This document shows positions 8,928 to 18,983 of a stretch of DNA of 64,000 nucleotides, one piece after another. Under the pieces are notes generated by a model. That model did not search any database and had not been told where the DNA came from. It saw only the letters and a list, made by a program, of their open reading frames with translations. Origin of the DNA: Nocardioides acrostichi (GTDB taxonomy: Bacteria; Actinomycetota; Actinomycetes; Propionibacteriales; Nocardioidaceae); NCBI RefSeq assembly GCF_015319165.1, contig NZ_JADIVZ010000002.1, positions 372,001-436,000 on the forward strand, given 5' to 3'. The position numbers and the translations under genes are program-made. Within the stretch, counting starts at the first letter, position 1. Every line of letters starts with the position of its first letter.

Positions 8928-9220
8928 TGGGTGACCTCCACGGCGGCACCGAGCTCGGCATCGATGCGCTCGTAGGCCTGGGCGGCCACGTGCAGCTCCT
9001 GCGCGTGCTGGGTCAACGACTCCACCACCCGCCGATGGCTGTGCTCCATGGTGGAGAGCAGCGAGGCCAGGGTGCGCGCGAGGTCGTCGTGGCCGGTCGT
9101 CGACGTCACCTCGCGCACCGCCGTCTCGGCCCGGTGCACGAGGTCGCCGAGCTGGTGTGCCAGGTCGTTCACGCGGTCACCGCCGCGGGCGACGACCGCA
9201 GTGTCGACTCCGAGATCCAT
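8924..9220 (-). CDS. EspC/WXG100-like small helical protein (T7SS target)
   Basis: 98 aa, ATG start, first gene of the operon. All-helical with a central break (STTGHDDLARTL) giving two helices, as in PF10824-type type VII secretion targets. Near the C terminus is AYERIDAELG: Tyr83 and Asp87 fit the YxxxD/E general ESX secretion signal. Such proteins usually pair with a larger WXG or LXG protein and are exported as a heterodimer; here the partner would be the downstream lipase fusion, coupled by a GTGA overlap. The upstream 74 bp (9221-9294) must hold the promoter; no convincing hexamers were identified. Confidence 0.75.
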   Translation of the reverse strand: MDLGVDTAVVARGGDRVNDLAHQLGDLVHRAETAVREVTSTTGHDDLARTLASLLSTMEHSHRRVVESLTQHAQELHVAAQAYERIDAELGAAVEVTQ

Positions 9221-9294
9221 GTCGGCAATCTAGGGTAAAGAGATCGCGCGCGGCTACGGATCCGGCTCAGAACTTTCTCAGGCCCAGACCCTGG

Positions 9295-10473
9295 TCAGAT
9301 CGCGCTGATGGTGCCGGCGGCGTCTTTGTCGAGCGAGCGGGCGATGACCATGCGTTGGATCTGGTTGGTGCCCTCGAAGATCTGCATCACCTTGGCCTCG
9401 CGCATATAGCGCTCCACGGGGAAATCGCGGGTGTAGCCGTAGCCGCCGAGCACCTGGACGGCGTCGGTGGTGACCTGCATGGCGTGGTCGGTGGCGACGA
9501 GTTTCGCGACCGACGCCTCGCGGCCGAACGGCTGCCCGGCGTCGCGCAGTCGGGCGGCGTGCAGGGTGGCGGCGCGTGCGGTCTCGACGGCGGCCTCGGC
9601 GTCGGCGAGCAGGAAGCCGAGTCCTTGGTGGTCGAGGACGCGACGTCCGAACGCCTCGCGCTCGCGGGCGTAGGCGAGGGCGTGGTCGAGGGCGCCCTGG
9701 GCCAGGCCGGTGGCGACGGCGGCGATGCCGAGGCGACCGGAGTCCAGCGCCGCGAGGGCGATGCGCAGACCCTGACCCTGCTCGCCGATGAGTCGCTCGG
9801 CGGGGATGCGCACGTTCTCGAAGCGCATCGTGGCGGTGGCGGAGCCGGTCAGGCCCATCTTGGCCTCGGGCGGGTCGGCGACGAGGCCGTCGGTCTCGGC
9901 GGGCACGAGGAAGCAGGAGATGTCGCCGCGGGCCTCGCCCGTGCGGGCCATGACGGTGTAGAAGTCGGCATGGCCCCCGTGGGTGGTCCAGGCCTTGGCC
10001 CCGTTGATGACCCAGTCGGAGTCCTCGGTGTCGCCGTCGCGGACGGCCTTGGTGCGCATGGCGGCGGGGTCGGAGCCGGCGTGGGCCTCGGAGAGGCAGT
10101 AGGCGCCGAGCAGGGAGCCGCCCAGCATCTCGGGCAGCCAGCGCTCCTGCTGCTCGGCGGTGCCGTAGGTCGCCAACGGGAAGCAGGAGAGGGCGTGCAC
10201 GGAGACGCCGACCCCGACCGAGGCCCACACTGCGGCGATCTCCTCCAGCACCTGCAGGTAGACCTCGTACGGCACCCCACCACCACCCTGGGCCTCGGGG
10301 TAGGGCAGGCCGAGGAGGCCGGCCTCGCCGAGCAGGGCGAACACCTCGCGGGGGAAGGTCTCGGTGCGTTCGGCCTCGGCCACCCGCGGTGCGAGCTCGG
10401 AGCTGGCGAGCCGGCGGGTGAGGTTCAGCAGGTCGGCGTGCTCCTCGACGGTGAGGACGCGGCGGGCGGGCAT
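9295..10473 (-). CDS. acyl-CoA dehydrogenase
   Basis: 392 aa from ATG 10473, which has CAGGAGAAG immediately upstream; an ATG at 10509 would add 12 unlikely residues. Typical ACAD architecture: N-terminal helices, then the flavin and substrate signature AYCLSEAHAGSDPAAMRTKA (about 135-154), GAKAWTTHGGHADFYTVMART, FENVRIPAERLIG, and the C-terminal block QVLGGYGYTRDFPVERYMRE followed by IFEGTNQIQRMVIAR in which the glutamate is the expected catalytic base. It forms an alpha,beta double bond in an acyl-CoA with FAD, passing electrons to ETF. Divergent from the reductase at 10526. Chain-length preference is not evident. Confidence 0.93.
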   Translation of the reverse strand: MPARRVLTVEEHADLLNLTRRLASSELAPRVAEAERTETFPREVFALLGEAGLLGLPYPEAQGGGGVPYEVYLQVLEEIAAVWASVGVGVSVHALSCFPLATYGTAEQQERWLPEMLGGSLLGAYCLSEAHAGSDPAAMRTKAVRDGDTEDSDWVINGAKAWTTHGGHADFYTVMARTGEARGDISCFLVPAETDGLVADPPEAKMGLTGSATATMRFENVRIPAERLIGEQGQGLRIALAALDSGRLGIAAVATGLAQGALDHALAYAREREAFGRRVLDHQGLGFLLADAEAAVETARAATLHAARLRDAGQPFGREASVAKLVATDHAMQVTTDAVQVLGGYGYTRDFPVERYMREAKVMQIFEGTNQIQRMVIARSLDKDAAGTISAI

Positions 10474-10525
10474 GCTCTTCTCCTGGGTCTGGGGTGGGGC
10501 TGACCGCAACGCTACGGTCTCGGGC

Positions 10526-11305
10526 GTGGAGATGATCTTCGGACCGCGTCCGGGCCCGGTGCCGGGCGACGAGCTGCCCGACCACTACCCCTGGCCCGAA
10601 CGAGGGCCGGAGGCCGACCGGCAGCCCTGGGTGCGCGCCATGATGGTCGGCACCCTCGACGGCGCCGCCGCCGGTGACGACGGCCTCAGCGGCTCCATCT
10701 CCAGCGATGTCGACCGCGACGTCTTCGCCGCCGTGCGCCGCTTCGCCGACGCGGTGCTCGTCGGCGGCGGCACGCTGAGCGCCGAGGGCTACGGGCCGCT
10801 GCGCGCCACCGACGCGGACGCCGCCGCTCGGCGCGAGCGCGGGCAGGCGGCGGCTCCGGTGCTCGCCGTCGTGTCGGGCTCGCTCACGCTGCCGCTGGAC
10901 CCCGACGGGTTCACCGCGTCTGCGCGGCGGCCGCTGGTCTTCACCACCGCCTCGCCCGACGCCGACCGCCTCGCCGCCCTGCGCGAGCGGTGCGAGGTCG
11001 TGCAGAGCGACGGCGACCACGTCGACGTCCGCTGGGTCGTCGACCAGCTGCGTGCCCGGGGGCTGTGGCGCATCGTGTGCGAGGGCGGCCCGGGGCTGCT
11101 CGGCCAGGCGGCCGACGCCGGTCTGGTCGACGAGGTCGACCAGACCATCTCGCCGATGCTCGTCGGCACCGAGCAGACCCCCGACGCGCCGATGCTCTCC
11201 TCGGCCCGGGAGTTCGAGCTGGCGCACGTGCTGACCGCGGAGTCGTTCCTGATGTGCCGCTACGTGCGCGCTGGCGCCGAGCCCGGTGCGGAGGGGCGGG
11301 CGTGA
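10526..11305 (+). CDS. RibD C-terminal/dihydrofolate reductase-like reductase
   Basis: 259 aa from GTG 10526 (ATG 10532 two codons later is equally possible). The frame stays open upstream but that part is antisense to the acyl-CoA dehydrogenase. Family marks: VRAMMVGTLDGAAAGDDGLSG substrate loop, the dinucleotide site RFADAVLVGGGTLSAEGYGPL, a strand VLAVVSGSLTLPLDP, and CEGGPGLLGQAADAGLVDEVDQTISPMLVG at the end, which is the standard RibD_C ending. It should reduce a pterin- or pyrimidine-like compound with NADPH. It overlaps the next gene by a GTGA, so its substrate may be linked to that pterin-binding-like protein. Confidence 0.85.
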   Translation: MEMIFGPRPGPVPGDELPDHYPWPERGPEADRQPWVRAMMVGTLDGAAAGDDGLSGSISSDVDRDVFAAVRRFADAVLVGGGTLSAEGYGPLRATDADAAARRERGQAAAPVLAVVSGSLTLPLDPDGFTASARRPLVFTTASPDADRLAALRERCEVVQSDGDHVDVRWVVDQLRARGLWRIVCEGGPGLLGQAADAGLVDEVDQTISPMLVGTEQTPDAPMLSSAREFELAHVLTAESFLMCRYVRAGAEPGAEGRA

Positions 11306-12222
11306 TCGACCTGCGCGCCCTCGCGGCGCTGGTGGCCGAACACGGCGACCGTCTCGACGACCCCGTGGCGACGTTGCGCGTCGGCGGCCGCGACCTCGAC
11401 ACCGACGCGCGGCCGGCGCTCATGGGCGTGCTCAACCTCTCGCAGGACTCCTGGTACCGCGAGAGCGTGGTCGCCGGCCGCGAGGACGCCGTCCGGCGGG
11501 GGCGGGTCATGCAGATCCAGGGCGCCGACGTGATCGACGTGGGCGCCGAGTCGGTGCAGTCGCACGCCGCGCGGGTCGAGGCCGACGCGCAGACCGAGCA
11601 GCTGGTGCCGGTCGTGGAGGGACTGGTCGAGGCCGGCGTGCCGGTGTCGGTCGAGAGCTACCACCCCTCCACGGTCGAGGCGTGCCTGCGCGCCGGGGCC
11701 AGCGTCGTCAACCTGACCGGGTCGGGGACCGACGAGGAGATGTTCGGCCTCGCCGGGCAGTACGGCGCCACGGTCGTGCTGTGCCACGTCGTCGGCACCC
11801 ACGCCCGCGATCTCGCGGACGCCGCGAGCGCCGACGTCCGCGCCGACCCGCTGCCGGCGATGCTCGAGCAGTTCGAGCGGCGCCTGGCCCACGCCCGCGA
11901 GCTGGGGGTGCCGTCGTTGGCCGTCGACCCCGGCATCGGCTTCGGGTTCGGGTGGATCAGCGATCGCCGGGAGCGGTTCCGCTACCAGTCGACGGTGCTG
12001 CTGCACGCCTTCCGGCTGCGCACGCTCGGGGTGCCGGTGTGCAACGTGCTGCCCGCCGCGATGGACCTCTTCGCCGACGAGGTGCGCACCGCCGAGGGCT
12101 TCTTCTCCGTGCTCGCCCACCTGGGCCGCACAGGCCTCTACCGCACCCACGAGGTGCCCAAGGTCAAGGCCGTCCTCGACGCGATGCACGAGCTACCCGT
12201 CTTCCCGGAGGCCGGTGAGTGA
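11302..12222 (+). CDS. divergent dihydropteroate synthase-like (pterin-binding fold) protein
   Basis: 306 aa, GTG start overlapping the preceding stop. A TIM-barrel protein with recognisable DHPS landmarks: MGVLNLSQDSWY (Asn45 kept), GADVIDVGAES, and DPGIGFGF. Key DHPS features are altered: the STRPG pyrophosphate/pABA loop reads ESVQSHAARV, the VDT aspartate is VES, and the SRK lysine segment is replaced by NVLPAAMDLF. The last motif RTHEVPKVKAV keeps an RxH. It is therefore unlikely to be the folate enzyme, and may bind a pterin or other heterocycle for another reaction with the coupled reductase. The gene is followed 24 bp later by the first palindromic repeat. Confidence 0.75.
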   Translation: MIDLRALAALVAEHGDRLDDPVATLRVGGRDLDTDARPALMGVLNLSQDSWYRESVVAGREDAVRRGRVMQIQGADVIDVGAESVQSHAARVEADAQTEQLVPVVEGLVEAGVPVSVESYHPSTVEACLRAGASVVNLTGSGTDEEMFGLAGQYGATVVLCHVVGTHARDLADAASADVRADPLPAMLEQFERRLAHARELGVPSLAVDPGIGFGFGWISDRRERFRYQSTVLLHAFRLRTLGVPVCNVLPAAMDLFADEVRTAEGFFSVLAHLGRTGLYRTHEVPKVKAVLDAMHELPVFPEAGE

Positions 12223-12587
12223 ACCGCTGGGCGGCGCCTCCCCGCTGGTGGTTGAGCCGGTCGAGCCGCTAGGCGGGGTCTCCCCGGGCGGTGGTTGAGC
12301 CGGTCGAGCCGCTAGGCGAGACCGTGTCGAAACCCGGTGAGGTGCAAGGGGGCGTTGCCCGACCGGTGGTTGAGCCGGTCGAGCCGCTAGGCGAGACCGT
12401 GTCGAAACCCGGTGAGGTGAAAGGGGGCGTTGTCTTCAGAGTTGGCGGGTTTCGACGCGCTCGTCGCTGGCGCTCCTCACGGCTCAACCACCGGTCGGAA
12501 CTCTCCACAGGCCCCGCGCCGAACACGATCTCCACAGCCTGAAATCTTTCCGTTGCCGCGGGGTGACACCGCGACCACGGTGGCTCC
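12223..12587. repeat. left palindromic repeat array (R1-R4) upstream of the GIY-YIG gene
   Basis: No gene is present in these 365 bases. Units starting GGTGGTTGAGCCGGTCGAGC occur at 12247 (R1, truncated at 12283), 12290 (R2) and 12365 (R3, to 12417); R2 and R3 are exactly 75 bp apart. R4 (12446-12494) is in the opposite orientation, beginning CGGGTTTCGACGCGC and ending GGCTCAACCACCGG. R2 and R3 each contain a hairpin (12301-12324 in R2): stem CGGTC/GACCG, a GA/GA tandem mismatch, stem GCC/GGC and loop GCTA. From 12495 to 12587 there is non-repeated sequence that presumably holds the endonuclease promoter. Confidence 0.85.
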
Positions 12588-13034
12588 ATGGCTTGGACCT
12601 ACATCCTCCGTTGCGCCGATGGCTCCTACTACGTTGGCAGCAGCGTCGACATCGAACGTCGTCTCTCCGAACATGCCCTGGGCGAGGGCGCGGCCTATAC
12701 GCGCGCACCGGGTCGGAGGCCGGTGCGATTGGTGTGGTCTGCGCAGTTCGATCGAATCGATGACGCCTTCTACTTCGAGAAGAGGGTCCAGGGTTGGAGC
12801 CGCGCCAAGCGTGAAGCCCTCATTGCGGGGCGCTACACCGACCTACCGGGTCTCTCGCGCAAGGGCTATCGGCCTTCTGCCCAGGGGAGCTAACCCGGTC
12901 CGCCGGTGGTTGAGCCGTGAGGCCGTCCACGGCCGAGCGCGTCGAAACCCGGCAACTCTGAAGACAGCGCCGCCTTTCGCCTCACCGGGTTTCGACGCGG
13001 TCTCGCCTGGCGGCTCGTCCGGCTCAACCACCGG
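12365..13034. mobile_element. candidate repeat-bounded element carrying a GIY-YIG endonuclease
   Basis: About 130 bp on each side of the endonuclease gene, 12365-12494 and 12903-13032, are inverted copies of each other. In the internal 56 bp I count only four differences; where the arms differ, the right arm has a new perfect hairpin (GGCCGTCCACGGCC, 12921-12934). This looks like a compact element of about 670 bp with long imperfect terminal inverted repeats, with extra repeat units stacked outside in mirror image (R1-R2 left, R7-R8 right). No target-site duplication was found by eye. Mobility is inferred; no transposase is present. Confidence 0.55.
12588..12893 (+). CDS. GIY-YIG single-domain endonuclease
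   Basis: 101 aa, ATG start with no clear Shine-Dalgarno. The whole protein is one GIY-YIG (URI) domain of the YhbQ/UPF0213 size class: TYIL at residues 4-7 replaces GIY, SYYVG (13-17) is the YIG segment, IERRLSEH gives the catalytic-type Arg25 and His29, and AFYFEKRVQGWSRAKREALI carries the metal-binding Glu64 and following Lys. The tail (LSRKGYRPSAQGS) is basic. It likely nicks or cuts DNA. It sits precisely between inverted repeat arrays, which suggests it acts on, or is spread with, those palindromes, in the way RAYT transposases relate to REP sequences. That relation is inference. Confidence 0.88.
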   Translation: MAWTYILRCADGSYYVGSSVDIERRLSEHALGEGAAYTRAPGRRPVRLVWSAQFDRIDDAFYFEKRVQGWSRAKREALIAGRYTDLPGLSRKGYRPSAQGS

Positions 13035-13184
13035 TGGGGAAAGGCTGCTTGTCGGCTCGCCGGGTTTCGACGCGGTCTGGCCTGGCGGCTCGTCCGGCTC
13101 GACCACCGGTGGGGTGGGGCTGCTTGTGGCCTCGCCGGGTTTCGACGCGGTCTGGCCTGGCGGCTCGTCCGGCTCAACCAGCGG
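12894..13184. repeat. right palindromic repeat array (R5-R8)
   Basis: R5 (12905-12952) is in the GGTGGTTGAGCC orientation; R6 (12985-13034), R7 (13060-13109) and R8 (13135-13184) are in the opposite one, beginning CCGGGTTTCGACGCGGTCT. R6 to R8 repeat with an exact period of 75 bp: 50 bp of unit and 25 bp of a spacer starting TGGGG and containing GGCTGCTTGT. The units are shorter palindromes of the same kind as R2 and R3. R8 runs into the 3-prime end of the PPOX gene and supplies its stop codon. Confidence 0.85.
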
Positions 13185-13674
13185 TGGGGGCGGTGCTCCC
13201 GCCCAGCGGGATCGGGTCGAGGCCGAGCTTGCGGTGGTCCCACGACCGGGTGCGGGTGGCGTCGAAGCGCACGGCGACCCGGTTGTGCAGCATCACCTCC
13301 ACGAAGGGGCGCAGATCCTCGGTGTACGGGCCGTTGTAGCGCTCCCAGACGTCGACGCCGACCCGCCACAGCGCGTCGGCGTCGTCCACGACCTCGGCGG
13401 TGCCCTCGAGGGAGACGCCGCGCAGCGTGTCGTAGGTAAGTCCGTCCTCGAGCAGGATCGTGGCGCGCGGGTCGCGACGCAGGTTCACGGCCTTCTGCGC
13501 CTTGGCCTTGGTCTCGAACCACAGCACACCGTCGAGGTAGGCGAACCACATGGCCACCGAGTGCGGATGCCCGGTGGGGCCGAGGGTGGTGAGCACGGCG
13601 GTGCGCCGGCCGGAGATGAAGGCGTCGATCTCCTCGTCGCTCATGACGATCTGCGAGCGCTGGTTGGTACCCAT
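13174..13674 (-). CDS. pyridoxamine 5-phosphate oxidase-fold protein (F420/FMN-type)
   Basis: 166 aa from ATG 13674. Split beta-barrel family: DEEIDAFISGRRTAVLTTLGPTGHPHSVAMWF, the usual opening of PPOX-class F420-dependent enzymes, then VLWFETKAKAQKAVNLRRDPRATILLEDG and LRGVSLEGTAEVVDD. The C terminus RTRSWDHRKLGLDPIPLGG is also typical of the family. It would reduce or bind a cofactor such as F420 or FMN. The last residues and the TGA lie within repeat R8 (13174-13184), so the natural end of the gene has probably been replaced by the repeat. The reading frame otherwise looks intact. Confidence 0.85.
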   Translation of the reverse strand: MGTNQRSQIVMSDEEIDAFISGRRTAVLTTLGPTGHPHSVAMWFAYLDGVLWFETKAKAQKAVNLRRDPRATILLEDGLTYDTLRGVSLEGTAEVVDDADALWRVGVDVWERYNGPYTEDLRPFVEVMLHNRVAVRFDATRTRSWDHRKLGLDPIPLGGSTAPTAG

Positions 13675-13855
13675 GGGCCCGAGCGTAGGGGCTCCGGGCA
13701 GCACGAAGGCCCCGCCGGGTGCCGCGGCGGAGCCCTCGTGTCGTCGTGCCTCCCCCGAGGAACACGACGTCGCCGAGCCTAGGGGCTGAGCCGGCCGTTC
13801 GTGGAGGACTGGTGCAGGTGAGGTGACCAGGGTCACGGTGTGGTCTGCTGGCTCC

Positions 13856-15400
13856 ATGCCCGCTCCGAGCATCGGCCCGATCCAGCACGTCAGCACCGTC
13901 GACGCCGTCCTCGCGCGTTCGGCGGCGCGCACCCCTCACCACGTGGCCCTGAGGTTCGCCGACCGGTCCTGGACCTACGCCGAGCTGGACGCCGCCACGT
14001 CGCGCGCCGCGGCGTCCTTGCGGTCGCTGGGGCTCGAGCGCGGCGACCGGGTCGCGGCCTTCGGTCGCAACTCCGACGCCTACCTGCTGGGGTTCCTCGG
14101 CTGTGCCCGGGCCGGGCTCGTGCACGTGCCCGTGAACTACGCCCTCACCGGCGCCGAGCTGGCCTACCTGGTCGACCAGGCCGGGTGCCGGGCGGCGCTG
14201 GTCGACCCGGGGCTGCGGGACACCTTCGACGCCGTCGACCTGCCGGACGTCGCGTGCGTGATGCCGCTGCGCGACGCCGCAGGCTCCCTGCTCGAGGCGT
14301 CGAGCTCGGGGCCGGTGCCCGACACGCCGCTGCCCGACGGCGAGCCGCCGGTGGCCGACGACGAGCTCGTGCAGCTGCTGTACACCTCCGGCACGACGTC
14401 ACAGCCCAAGGGCGCGATGATGACGCACCGGGCGCTGGTGCACGAGTACCTCTCCTGCATCGTGGCGCTGGACCTGCGCCACGACGAGCGGCCGCTGCAC
14501 CCGATGCCGCTCTACCACTCCGCGCAGATGCACGTGTTCTTGCTGCCCTACCTCGCGGTGGGAGCCGAGAACCACCTCCTCGAGACGCCCGACGTGCCGA
14601 CCGTGCTGGCGGCGGTCGAGGAGCGCGAGGTCACCGCCCTCTTCCTCGCCCCGACCGTGTGGGTGCCGCTGGCCAACCATCCCGACTTCGCCACCCGGAA
14701 CCTCGGCTCGCTGCGCAAGGCCTTCTACGGCGCCTCGATCATGCCGGGCCCGATCGTCCAGCGGCTGCGCGACGCCCTGCCCGGCCTGGCGCTCTACAAC
14801 TGCTTCGGCCAGTCCGAGATCGGCCCCCTCGCCACGGTGCTCCAGCCCGAGGAGCACGACGCGCGCCCGGCTTCGTGCGGCCGGTCGGTGCTGTTCGTCG
14901 AGCTCGCGGTCATCGACGAGGACGGCGCCTTCGTCGAGGGCGAGGGCACCGGCGAGGTGGTCTACCGCTCACCGCAGCTCTGCGCTGGCTACTGGGACAA
15001 GCCCGAGGAGACCGCGGAGGCGTTTCGCGACGGCTGGTTCCACTCCGGCGATCTCGTGCGCATCGACGCCGAGGGCTACATCACGGTCGTCGACCGCATC
15101 AAGGACGTCATCAACACCGGCGGCGTGCTCGTCGCCTCGCGCGAGGTCGAGGACGCCCTCTACACCCACGAGGCGGTCGCCGAGGTGGCGGTCATCGGCA
15201 CCCCCGACGACCGCTGGATCGAGGCCGTCACCGCGTTCGTCGTCCTCAAGGACGGGCACGACGCCGACGAGGCCGCTCTGATCGAGCACTCCCGTGGCCG
15301 ACTCGCGGGCTACAAGCGACCCAAGTCGGTGCGGTTCGTCGGGGAGCTCCCGCGCAACCAGTCGGGCAAGCTCCTCAAGCGGGTGCTGCGCGACGTCTGA
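13856..15400 (+). CDS. long-chain/medium-chain acyl-CoA synthetase (FadD family)
   Basis: 514 aa from ATG 13856. ANL superfamily with all core motifs: the P-loop-like LLYTSGTTSQPKGAMMTH (about residues 177-194), YNCFGQSEIGPLATVL, the hinge region DGWFHSGDLVRIDAEGYITVVDR (given by its core WFHSGDL), IKDVINTGG, and the C-terminal ELPRNQSGKLLKRVLRDV with the catalytic lysine. The VNYALTGAELAYLVDQAG segment is typical of fatty-acid and aromatic-acid CoA ligases. It forms an acyl-adenylate and then the CoA thioester. It is monocistronic as far as can be seen; a hairpin follows at 15423-15439. Substrate not assigned. Confidence 0.92.
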   Translation: MPAPSIGPIQHVSTVDAVLARSAARTPHHVALRFADRSWTYAELDAATSRAAASLRSLGLERGDRVAAFGRNSDAYLLGFLGCARAGLVHVPVNYALTGAELAYLVDQAGCRAALVDPGLRDTFDAVDLPDVACVMPLRDAAGSLLEASSSGPVPDTPLPDGEPPVADDELVQLLYTSGTTSQPKGAMMTHRALVHEYLSCIVALDLRHDERPLHPMPLYHSAQMHVFLLPYLAVGAENHLLETPDVPTVLAAVEEREVTALFLAPTVWVPLANHPDFATRNLGSLRKAFYGASIMPGPIVQRLRDALPGLALYNCFGQSEIGPLATVLQPEEHDARPASCGRSVLFVELAVIDEDGAFVEGEGTGEVVYRSPQLCAGYWDKPEETAEAFRDGWFHSGDLVRIDAEGYITVVDRIKDVINTGGVLVASREVEDALYTHEAVAEVAVIGTPDDRWIEAVTAFVVLKDGHDADEAALIEHSRGRLAGYKRPKSVRFVGELPRNQSGKLLKRVLRDV

Positions 15401-15422
15401 CCCGACGACGTGACCAGCGACA

Positions 15423-15439
15423 CGTCCGCGGAACGGACG
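15423..15439. terminator. small hairpin after the acyl-CoA synthetase
   Basis: A 6-bp stem CGTCCG/CGGACG with a 5-nt loop lies 22 bp after the stop codon. There is no T-tract, so it is at best a weak or Rho-assisted terminator. The rest of 15401-15537 presumably holds the promoter of the PEP synthase operon, but no clear hexamers were seen. Confidence 0.3.
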
Positions 15440-15537
15440 AGTTGAGGGACACTGTCGCGAACCGCGGCGGCGACGCTACGGTTCACAACCCGGGGCCTGC
15501 CCGCCGAGGGAGGCTAGGCCCAGTGCGAGGAGTGGTG

Positions 15538-16406
15538 ATGGTCGACGCCGAGCGCGTGGTGCCGGTCTTCTACCTCTCCGACTCCACCGGCATCAGCGCC
15601 GAGACGATGGGCAACGCCCTGCTCATCCAGTTCCCCGACACGACCTTCGAGAAGACCACGATCCCCTTCATCGCGGACGCCGCGCAGGCCAGCGAGGTGG
15701 TCGAGATGCTCGATGCGCTGGTCGACGAGGGCGAGCACCCGCTGGTGTTCACCACGGCCGCCGACGACGCGGTGCGCGCCGAGCTGGCCCGCACCAGGGC
15801 GCCGATCATCGACTTCTTCGAGATGCACATGAGCCGGGTCGAGGAGATCCTCGGCCAGCGCGGCGTGCGGCAGGCGCACCGTCTGCACGGCGTGGGCGAC
15901 ATCAAGCGCTACAACGCCCGGATGGCCGCGGTGGAGTTCACCATCGAGCACGACGACGGCCAGAGCCTGCGGGCACTCGACCGCTCCGACGTGATCCTGC
16001 TGGCACCCTCGCGCTGCGGCAAGACGCCCACCAGCATGTACCTCGCGCTCCAGCACGGCTTCTTCGTAGCCAACTACCCGCTCGTCGACGAGGATCTCGA
16101 GACCACCGAGCTGCCCCGGCCCGTGCGCGAGTACGCCGACCGCTGCATCGGGATCACCACCACGGTCGAGCGGCTCACGCGCATCCGCAACGAGCGCCGT
16201 CCGAACAGCCGCTACGCCTCGGTCGAGCAGTGCCGGTGGGAGCTGCGTCAGGCGGCCCGTCTCTTCGAGACCCACGACCTGCCCGTCATCGACTCCTCGG
16301 CCCGCTCGGTCGAGGAGATCTCCACGCTCATCCTGCAGAGTCGCAGGGCGCGCATGCGCGCGAGCATCAGCCATGCCGCCGGCACCACCCGAAGGGGAAC
16401 CACCGC

Positions 16407-16410
<4 letters not shown>
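15538..16410 (+). CDS. ppsR: PEP synthase regulatory protein (kinase/pyrophosphorylase, DUF299)
   Basis: 290 aa from ATG 15538, with GCGAGGAG upstream. Family signature throughout: [20 protein letters not shown] at the N terminus, [32 protein letters not shown], and the nucleotide-binding loop [17 protein letters not shown] followed by [10 protein letters not shown]. The protein is an ADP-dependent kinase and Pi-dependent pyrophosphorylase that switches PEP synthase off and on by modifying a threonine next to its catalytic histidine. The target is encoded directly downstream with an ATGA overlap, which confirms the role. The C-terminal tail ([20 protein letters not shown]) is basic. Confidence 0.95.
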
Positions 16411-18863
<2,453 letters not shown>

Positions 18864-18983
18864 CCGCGAGGGGTCGCGAATTGCTGCCCGAGGGGTCGCA
18901 TATCGTTCTCGGCCGGTCGATCGCCCGGCCCCTCGAGGAGCAATTTCTGACTCCTCGAGGGACGATATGCGACCCCTCGCGGG
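18864..18983. terminator. nested hairpins with 22-bp repeats between convergent genes
   Basis: CGAGGGGTCGC occurs at 18867 and again at 18889, exactly 22 bp apart. The second copy extends to CGAGGGGTCGCATATCGT (18889-18906) and has a perfect 18-bp inverted partner at 18962-18979. Inside that outer stem are two smaller hairpins: GGCCGG/CCGGCC (18911-18930) and CGAGGAG/CTCCTCG (18934-18957). The region lies between ppsA and the oppositely transcribed secreted-protein gene, so a bidirectional terminator is the simplest reading, although there is no T-tract. Confidence 0.6.

Noticed and set aside
9157-10503. 448-codon plus-strand frame
   Set aside because: Gly/Val-rich mirror of the acyl-CoA dehydrogenase.
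10364-10525. N-terminal extension of the RibD-like reductase
   Set aside because: Antisense to the start of the acyl-CoA dehydrogenase; family homology begins after 10526.
12985-13184. CRISPR interpretation of the 75-bp-period array
   Set aside because: Spacers between units are nearly identical and the units are palindromic with inverted partners.
12223-13200. Target-site duplication around the GIY-YIG element
   Set aside because: No matching short direct repeats were found by eye just outside the outer units.
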